From: Hyphomicrobiales bacterium
GTDB lineage: Bacteria > Pseudomonadota > Alphaproteobacteria > Rhizobiales > Rhizobiaceae
Length of the DNA: 64,000 bases
Assembly: GCA_900471515.1 (NCBI GenBank)
Contig: UCFC01000048.1
Coordinates: 123,688 to 187,687, forward strand
Reading direction: 5' to 3'
Numbering within the stretch: position 1 is the first letter of the stretch; the number at the start of each line of letters is the position of its first letter. Position numbers and translations under genes: made by a program. The notes beneath the pieces are model-generated. The model saw nothing but the letters and a program-made list of their open reading frames with translations. It had not been told where the DNA came from and searched no databases. This document shows positions 59,678-64,000 of the stretch, piece after piece.

Positions 59678-61177
59678 ATGTCACACATTCTTCGCAAGCA
59701 CCGGGCCGCAGCACTTGTCGGAGCGGCCATCGTTCTCGGCGCGGCCGCCCTGCCCTTCGCCGTTTCCTCTTCCTCGCCGGCTCTTGCCGCAGCGGCCGAG
59801 ACCGGCGGTATTCTCGCCTCCGGCGGTTCGTTTGCCTCCATCGTCGATGCCGACAAGCCGGCGGTCGTGACCATCACCACCACGATGAAGGCCACCAGCG
59901 CCAGCGCCGACAATTCGCCGATGGACGAGCAGTTCCGTCGCTTCTTCGAAGAGCAGGGCATCCCCCTGCCGCACCAGGCACCGCAGCAGCAGTCGCAGCA
60001 CGCCATGGCGCTCGGCTCCGGCTTCATCATCAGCCCTGACGGCGTGATCGTCACCAACAACCACGTCATCGACAATGCCATCGACATCAAGGTCACGCTT
60101 GACGACGGCACCGAGCTGCCGGCCAAGCTGCTCGGCGCCGATGCCAAGTCCGACCTCGCCGTCCTGAAGGTCCAGGCGGCGCACCAGCTTCCCACGATCG
60201 CCTGGGGCGATTCCGACAAGCTGAAGCTCGGCGACCAGATCCTGGCCATCGGCAACCCGTTCGGCATCGGCACGACGGTCACGGCCGGCATCGTCTCGGC
60301 CCGCGGCCGCGACCTGCACAGCGGCCCCTATGACGACTTCATCCAGATCGACGCGCCGATCAACCACGGCAATTCCGGCGGCCCGCTGGTCGACCGCGAC
60401 GGCAATGTCGTCGGCATCAACACCGCCATCTATTCGCCGAACGGCGGCAGCGTCGGCGTCGGCTTCGCCATCCCCTCGGACGAGGCCAGGACGATCGTCG
60501 CCAAGCTGCAGAAGGACGGCTCGATCGACCACGGCTATCTCGGCGTGCAGATCCAGCCGGTCACGCAGGATGTCGCAGACGCGGTCGGCCTCGGCAAGGC
60601 TGAAGGCGCGCTGGTGGCTGCGGTTACCGGCGGAACGCCGGCCGCCCATGCCGGCATCAAAACCGGCGATATCGTCACGGCGGTCGGCAGCGAAAGCGTC
60701 AAGACGCCGAAGGACCTGTCGCGCCTCGTCGCCGACCTGTCGCCGGGTGCGAAGGAGACGCTCACCGTCTGGCGCGACGGCAAGACGGTCGATCTCAACG
60801 TCACCGTCGGCGGCAATGACGACGGCCAGAAGCAGGCCGCAGCCGAAAGCAGCGACGACCAGGGCCAGGCGGCCGGCCAGCCGAGCCTCGGCATCGGCCT
60901 TGCCGACCTGACGCCCGACATTCGCGAGCAGCTGAACCTGCCGCGCAGCGTTGCCGGCGCCGTCGTTGCCAACGTCAACCCGGACAAGTCGGCCGCTGCC
61001 GCCGGCATCCAGCCGGGCGACGTGATCGTCTCGGTCAACGACAAGCCGGTGCATGACGCCCGCGACGTCAAGACCGCCGTTGCCGATGCCGGCAAGTCCG
61101 GCCGCAAGTCGGTGCTGCTGCTGATCGAACGCGGCGGTAACAAGACCTTCGTGGCCGTGCCCTTCACAGCCGCTTGA
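59678..61177 (+). CDS. DegP/HtrA-type periplasmic serine protease
   Basis: A 499-residue HtrA protease. The N-terminal signal peptide (to about residue 40, A-L-A-A-A) is followed by a trypsin-like domain with triad His129 (N-N-H-V-I-D), Asp159 (K-S-D-L-A-V) and Ser233 (G-N-S-G-G-P), then two PDZ domains (about 285-370 and 400-490). Such enzymes degrade or refold damaged periplasmic proteins under stress. A Q-rich loop (Q-A-P-Q-Q-Q-S-Q-H) near 100-108 is the LA-loop region. AAGGGA lies 8 bases before the ATG at 59678. Rhizobia carry several paralogues, so I give no degP/degQ symbol. Confidence 0.92.
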   Translation: MSHILRKHRAAALVGAAIVLGAAALPFAVSSSSPALAAAAETGGILASGGSFASIVDADKPAVVTITTTMKATSASADNSPMDEQFRRFFEEQGIPLPHQAPQQQSQHAMALGSGFIISPDGVIVTNNHVIDNAIDIKVTLDDGTELPAKLLGADAKSDLAVLKVQAAHQLPTIAWGDSDKLKLGDQILAIGNPFGIGTTVTAGIVSARGRDLHSGPYDDFIQIDAPINHGNSGGPLVDRDGNVVGINTAIYSPNGGSVGVGFAIPSDEARTIVAKLQKDGSIDHGYLGVQIQPVTQDVADAVGLGKAEGALVAAVTGGTPAAHAGIKTGDIVTAVGSESVKTPKDLSRLVADLSPGAKETLTVWRDGKTVDLNVTVGGNDDGQKQAAAESSDDQGQAAGQPSLGIGLADLTPDIREQLNLPRSVAGAVVANVNPDKSAAAAGIQPGDVIVSVNDKPVHDARDVKTAVADAGKSGRKSVLLLIERGGNKTFVAVPFTAA

Positions 61178-61239
61178 AGGACACCCACGCAAGCGCTGCG
61201 CCTGGACCTCGTTCCGGGCGCAGTCGCGCGTGGCTAAAA

Positions 61240-61336
61240 GCATTTCCGGCGAAAACGGAATCGCCTTCAATGCTCTGGCTCATTGTTTTCTCCGCAATTC
61301 CGGACGCAAACCGGTTCCCGCTTCTGCTGAAATTGC
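61240..61336. repeat. Composite palindromic element, copy 3
   Basis: GCATTTCCGGCG (61240-61251), CGCCTTCAATGCTCT, TTGTTTTCTCC, then GCAATTCC (61294-61301) with the slightly decayed arm GAAATTGC (61329-61336). It fills the gap between the convergent degP-type and MocR genes and ends one base before the MocR stop codon. Confidence 0.8.
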
Positions 61337-61337
61337 C

Positions 61338-62744
61338 CTAGCCAAACATCACGCCGAGATCGGCTGCCAGTTTTTGAACGGCAGCCGCCTGCGCCTGCGA
61401 GATGCCGAAGAGAATGCCGGGAGCGGCCCTGCCGATGAAGAAACCCGACATCGGCATCAGGCCATAACCTGACGCGTTCACCTTGGCGACGAGCGCCCGG
61501 TCGTCCACCCTCTCGTCGCGAAACCAGGCCGCAAGCTGCAATCCGCCATTGCCGCCCGAAACGGCAAGCCTTTCGCCAAATTGGCTCTCCAGCATCCCGA
61601 CCGTGCGGGCCATGCGCTCGGCATATTGCTGGTTCATGCGCCGCAGATAGGCGCGCAGGCGGCCCTCGTTGATGAAATCGGCCAGTGCCGCCTGGATATG
61701 GGTGGAGACGGCGACACCCCTGCGATGCAGCGCCTCCGAGGCCTCCGCCACCAGCCAGCGCGGCACGACGGCATAGGCGACGCGCAGGCCCGGTGCCAGC
61801 ACCTTCGAGAAGGTGCCGACATAGGCCACGGCCTCGGCCCGGTCGATGCCCTGCAGGGCGGCGATCGGCCGCGAGCCATATTGAAAATCGCTGTCGTAAT
61901 CGTCCTCGACGATGAGGCTCTGGTGACGGCGGGCGGCCTCCAGCAGCGCCAGCCGGCGCGGCAGGCTGAGGGTTGCGCCCGTCGGATATTGATGCGACGG
62001 CGTGACATAGATCAGCGCCGGCGGCGGGCCTTGCGCCCTGGAAACGTCGATGCCCTGCCCGTCGCAAGGGACCGGCACGATGTCGGCGCCGGCATCGGCA
62101 AGCAGCAGGCGCGCCGCGCCGTAGCCGGGATCTTCCATCCAGGCCGCCCTGCGCCCGCTCCGCCTCAGCATCGATCTCGCCAGCATGTCGATTGCCGCGC
62201 GCGTGGAGGGCATGATCATGACCTGCTCCGGCTCGGCGACCACGCCGCGCGTTGCAGAAACATGCCCGAGAATGGCCTGCCGCAATTCGTCGATGCCGGT
62301 CGGGTTCTCGTAGCCGAGATGATGGCTGCGCAGCGAGCGGCTGCGCGCCGCAAGGTGGCGGCTCCAGGCGGCATGCGGAAAATCCGACACGTCAGGCACG
62401 CCGGGCCGGAACAGGCCGCGATAGGAGGGCAGGTCCGATCTCTTTTCCTCGACGGGCGCTCGCGCGTCGCGCTGCCGTTCCGGCCGCATGCGCTCCAGCG
62501 TGGCAACCCGCGTTGCGGCACCGGCGGTGGCCTCGATATAACCTTCGGACCGAAGCCGGTCATAGGCCTCGACCGTCGTGGAACGCGCGACGCCGAGCGA
62601 GGCGGCAAGCGCGCGGGTCGATGGCAGCCTGTGGCCGGCCGGAAGCTGGCCGAGCAGGATGCGCTCGCGCAGGCTTCGATAGATCTGGCCGGTCAGGTCG
62701 CCGCCGTTTCGATCGAGGCTCAGCCATGTGGGTGCCGAAGTCAT
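61338..62744 (-). CDS. MocR/PdxR family regulator (GntR HTH fused to aminotransferase)
   Basis: A 468-residue fusion: GntR-type winged helix (about 15-85; L-P-S-T-R-A-L-A-A-S-L-G-V-A-R-S-T) and a fold-type I aminotransferase domain (about 105-465) with the PLP lysine Lys314 in G-T-F-S-K-V-L-A-P-G. MocR regulators use PLP as effector and often control vitamin B6, GABA or amino-acid genes. The start at 62744 is preferred to 62765. It is divergent from a GNAT gene with an inverted repeat between, so that gene is its likely target. Confidence 0.88.
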   Translation of the reverse strand: MTSAPTWLSLDRNGGDLTGQIYRSLRERILLGQLPAGHRLPSTRALAASLGVARSTTVEAYDRLRSEGYIEATAGAATRVATLERMRPERQRDARAPVEEKRSDLPSYRGLFRPGVPDVSDFPHAAWSRHLAARSRSLRSHHLGYENPTGIDELRQAILGHVSATRGVVAEPEQVMIMPSTRAAIDMLARSMLRRSGRRAAWMEDPGYGAARLLLADAGADIVPVPCDGQGIDVSRAQGPPPALIYVTPSHQYPTGATLSLPRRLALLEAARRHQSLIVEDDYDSDFQYGSRPIAALQGIDRAEAVAYVGTFSKVLAPGLRVAYAVVPRWLVAEASEALHRRGVAVSTHIQAALADFINEGRLRAYLRRMNQQYAERMARTVGMLESQFGERLAVSGGNGGLQLAAWFRDERVDDRALVAKVNASGYGLMPMSGFFIGRAAPGILFGISQAQAAAVQKLAADLGVMFG

Positions 62745-62773
62745 ATGCCAACTGGTCTGCCGCAAAGATCAAA

Positions 62774-62792
62774 ACTGGACTTTTACTCCAGT
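62774..62792. promoter_or_regulatory. Candidate MocR operator
   Basis: ACTGGA-CTTTTAC-TCCAGT, a perfect 6-bp inverted repeat; TGGACT/AGTCCA is an overlapping second symmetry. It is 30 bases upstream of the MocR start and about 60-80 before the GNAT gene. Confidence 0.55.
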
Positions 62793-62868
62793 CCATTTGC
62801 AAGGCAAGAGCAGGCGGGATCGGTGAGCGAAGTTCAGCGATCGACCTTCAATGCATCAGTTTGACGGA

Positions 62869-63543
62869 ATGACCGACATGACAAAGGACCTTGCCGACTG
62901 GAAGGGTGTCGCCCGCCCCGCCCGCGCCCCGATCGAGGGCCGCTACGCCCGCCTGGAGCCGCTGGACGCGGCAAGACACGGCGCCGACCTGCTGCGCTCG
63001 GCGCAGGAGCCGGGCGCCGAAGACCGTTTCCGCTACCTCTTCGAGGCGGCGCCTGCCGATATGGCCGCCTTCACGCCCTGGCTGGAACGGTCCGTCGCCA
63101 GCGAGGACCCGCTGTTCTTTGCCGTCATCGACAAGGCGACGGGACGCGCGGAGGGCCGGCAGGGGCTGATGCGCATCGACACGGCCAATGGCGTGATCGA
63201 GATCGGCAACATTCTCTGGGGGCCGGCCATTGCCCGTACGCGGGTTGCGACCGAAGCGCTCTATCTCTGCGCGGCTTACGTCTTCGACACGCTCGGCTAC
63301 CGGCGCTTCGAATGGAAGTGCAACAATCTCAACGAACCGTCGAAGCGGGCGGCGCAGCGTTTCGGCTTCGCCTTCGAGGGCATCTTCCGCCAGCACATGG
63401 TGCAGAAGGGCCGCAACCGCGACACCGCCTGGTTTGCCATGACGGACGGCGACTGGCCGAAGCTGAAGGCCGGATACGAGGCCTGGCTGGCGCCCGAGAA
63501 TTTCGATGCCGAGGGCCGGCAGAAGCGCAGGCTCAGCTTCTAG
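62869..63543 (+). CDS. GNAT family N-acetyltransferase, RimJ/RimL-like
   Basis: About 224 residues with the RimJ/RimL-type pattern: L-E-P-L near the start, I-G-N-I-L-W-G-P in the centre, and the E-W-K-C-N-N-L-N-E-P-S-K-R-A-A-Q-R-F-G-F block that ends the acetyl-CoA fold. It would acetylate a small amine or a protein N-terminus. Three in-frame ATGs (62851, 62869, 62878) are possible; none has a strong ribosome-binding site. Divergent from the MocR gene. Confidence 0.85.
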   Translation: MTDMTKDLADWKGVARPARAPIEGRYARLEPLDAARHGADLLRSAQEPGAEDRFRYLFEAAPADMAAFTPWLERSVASEDPLFFAVIDKATGRAEGRQGLMRIDTANGVIEIGNILWGPAIARTRVATEALYLCAAYVFDTLGYRRFEWKCNNLNEPSKRAAQRFGFAFEGIFRQHMVQKGRNRDTAWFAMTDGDWPKLKAGYEAWLAPENFDAEGRQKRRLSF

Positions 63544-63560
63544 TCGAACTTCAAAGCGTG

Positions 63561-63585
63561 GCGGCGGCGACAAAAGAGCCGCCGC
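63561..63585 (+). terminator. Hairpin after the GNAT gene
   Basis: GCGGCGGC and GCCGCCGC pair over 8 bases around GACAAAAGA, 18 bases after the stop. No T run. Confidence 0.5.
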
Positions 63586-63691
63586 GCCGATGACAAAAAC
63601 TTCATTGCCACCAATATGTTCATGCGCCCCAATTGCCGTTAAGGATTGGGTTCTTCATTCAAAGCACGAAGTTATTCTGTCAGGAGCTCAT

Positions 63692-64000
63692 ATGACCAGT
63701 TCGTCAGACTATACGCCCCCCAAGATCTGGACCTGGGACAAGGAAAACGGCGGCCAGTTCGCCAACATCAACCGCCCGATCGCCGGGCCGACCCATGAGA
63801 AGGAACTGCCGGTCGGCAAGCACCCGCTGCAGCTTTATTCGCTGGGAACGCCGAACGGCGTCAAAGTCACCATCATGCTCGAAGAGCTGCTGGCGCTCGG
63901 CCACAGCGGTGCCGAATATGATGCCTGGCTGATCAAGATCGGCAATGGCGACCAGTTCGGAAGCGGCTTCGTCGCGGTCAACCCGAATTCGAAGATCCCG
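63692..64000 (+). CDS. YghU-like glutathione S-transferase, partial at window end
   Basis: The first 103 residues of a GST-like protein, cut by the window. The start M-T-S-S-S-D-Y-T-P-P-K-I-W-T-W-D, then F-A-N-I-N-R-P-I-A-G-P-T-H and L-Y-S-L-G-T-P-N-G-V-K-V-T-I-M-L-E-E-L, is the conserved beginning of YghU/YfcG-type disulfide-bond oxidoreductases, with N-P-N-S-K-I-P as the cis-Pro loop. These bind two glutathiones and reduce disulfides. AGGAG precedes the ATG at about 6 bases. Confidence 0.88.
   Translation, partial: MTSSSDYTPPKIWTWDKENGGQFANINRPIAGPTHEKELPVGKHPLQLYSLGTPNGVKVTIMLEELLALGHSGAEYDAWLIKIGNGDQFGSGFVAVNPNSKIP

Overview
The window looks like a chromosomal segment of a Rhizobiaceae-type alphaproteobacterium (Rhizobium, Agrobacterium, Ensifer or Shinella). 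Reasons: high GC, a betI-betB-betA choline locus, cysH-cysD-cysN with a divergent Rrf2 regulator, an ohr-ohrR pair, an ATP-dependent DNA ligase with its partner exonuclease, and intergenic palindromic elements typical of the family, including one two-palindrome element of the RIME type. I see no rRNA, tRNA, CRISPR array, insertion sequence or prophage gene. It is a dense mosaic of short operons with about 60 protein genes.

Layout. 1-12.9 kb: tam methyltransferase, an orphan conserved protein, zwf, a FecA-like TonB receptor below an RpiR regulator, a DUF2267-like protein, a HerA-like ATPase, PhnA-type and GNAT proteins, then an ABC-F ATPase preceded by a putative 23-codon leader peptide and attenuator. 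12.9-23 kb: an array of palindromic repeats; a VOC/DUF1579/DUF899 operon divergent from a MarR regulator; an AcpA-type phosphatase divergent from a di-heme peroxidase; ohr/ohrR; an MFS exporter divergent from a LysR regulator. 23-31 kb: two paralogous L,D-transpeptidases separated by the RIME-like element, an alpha/beta hydrolase, the DNA ligase/exonuclease pair, a DUF922 protein, a dienelactone hydrolase and a GDPD phosphodiesterase. 31-48 kb: two c-di-GMP signalling proteins, a Tat-exported beta-helix protein, two GSTs, LysR, DeoR and SufR-like regulators, an atypical asparaginase, two MFS transporters, a quinone oxidoreductase and an orphan ParD antitoxin. 48-64 kb: HdeD, betIBA, a DUF6152/DUF6644 pair, Rrf2 and cysHDN, LacI, a DegP protease, a MocR/GNAT pair and the start of a YghU-like GST.

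Functional themes are assimilatory sulfate reduction by the APS route (cysHDN without an APS kinase), osmoprotectant synthesis from choline (betIBA without betC), peroxide and periplasmic stress defence (ohr, peroxidase, DegP, GSTs), cell-wall crosslinking (two LDTs), DNA end repair (ligase plus exonuclease) and c-di-GMP signalling.

The observation most worth pursuing is the leader of the ABC-F gene. A small ORF with a near-perfect Shine-Dalgarno overlaps one hairpin, and a downstream heptamer can pair either with the end of that leader or with the ribosome-binding site of the ABC-F gene. This is the layout of drug-sensing translational attenuators. Second is a family of composite palindromic elements at three convergent gene ends, amplified into a four-copy array at one of them.
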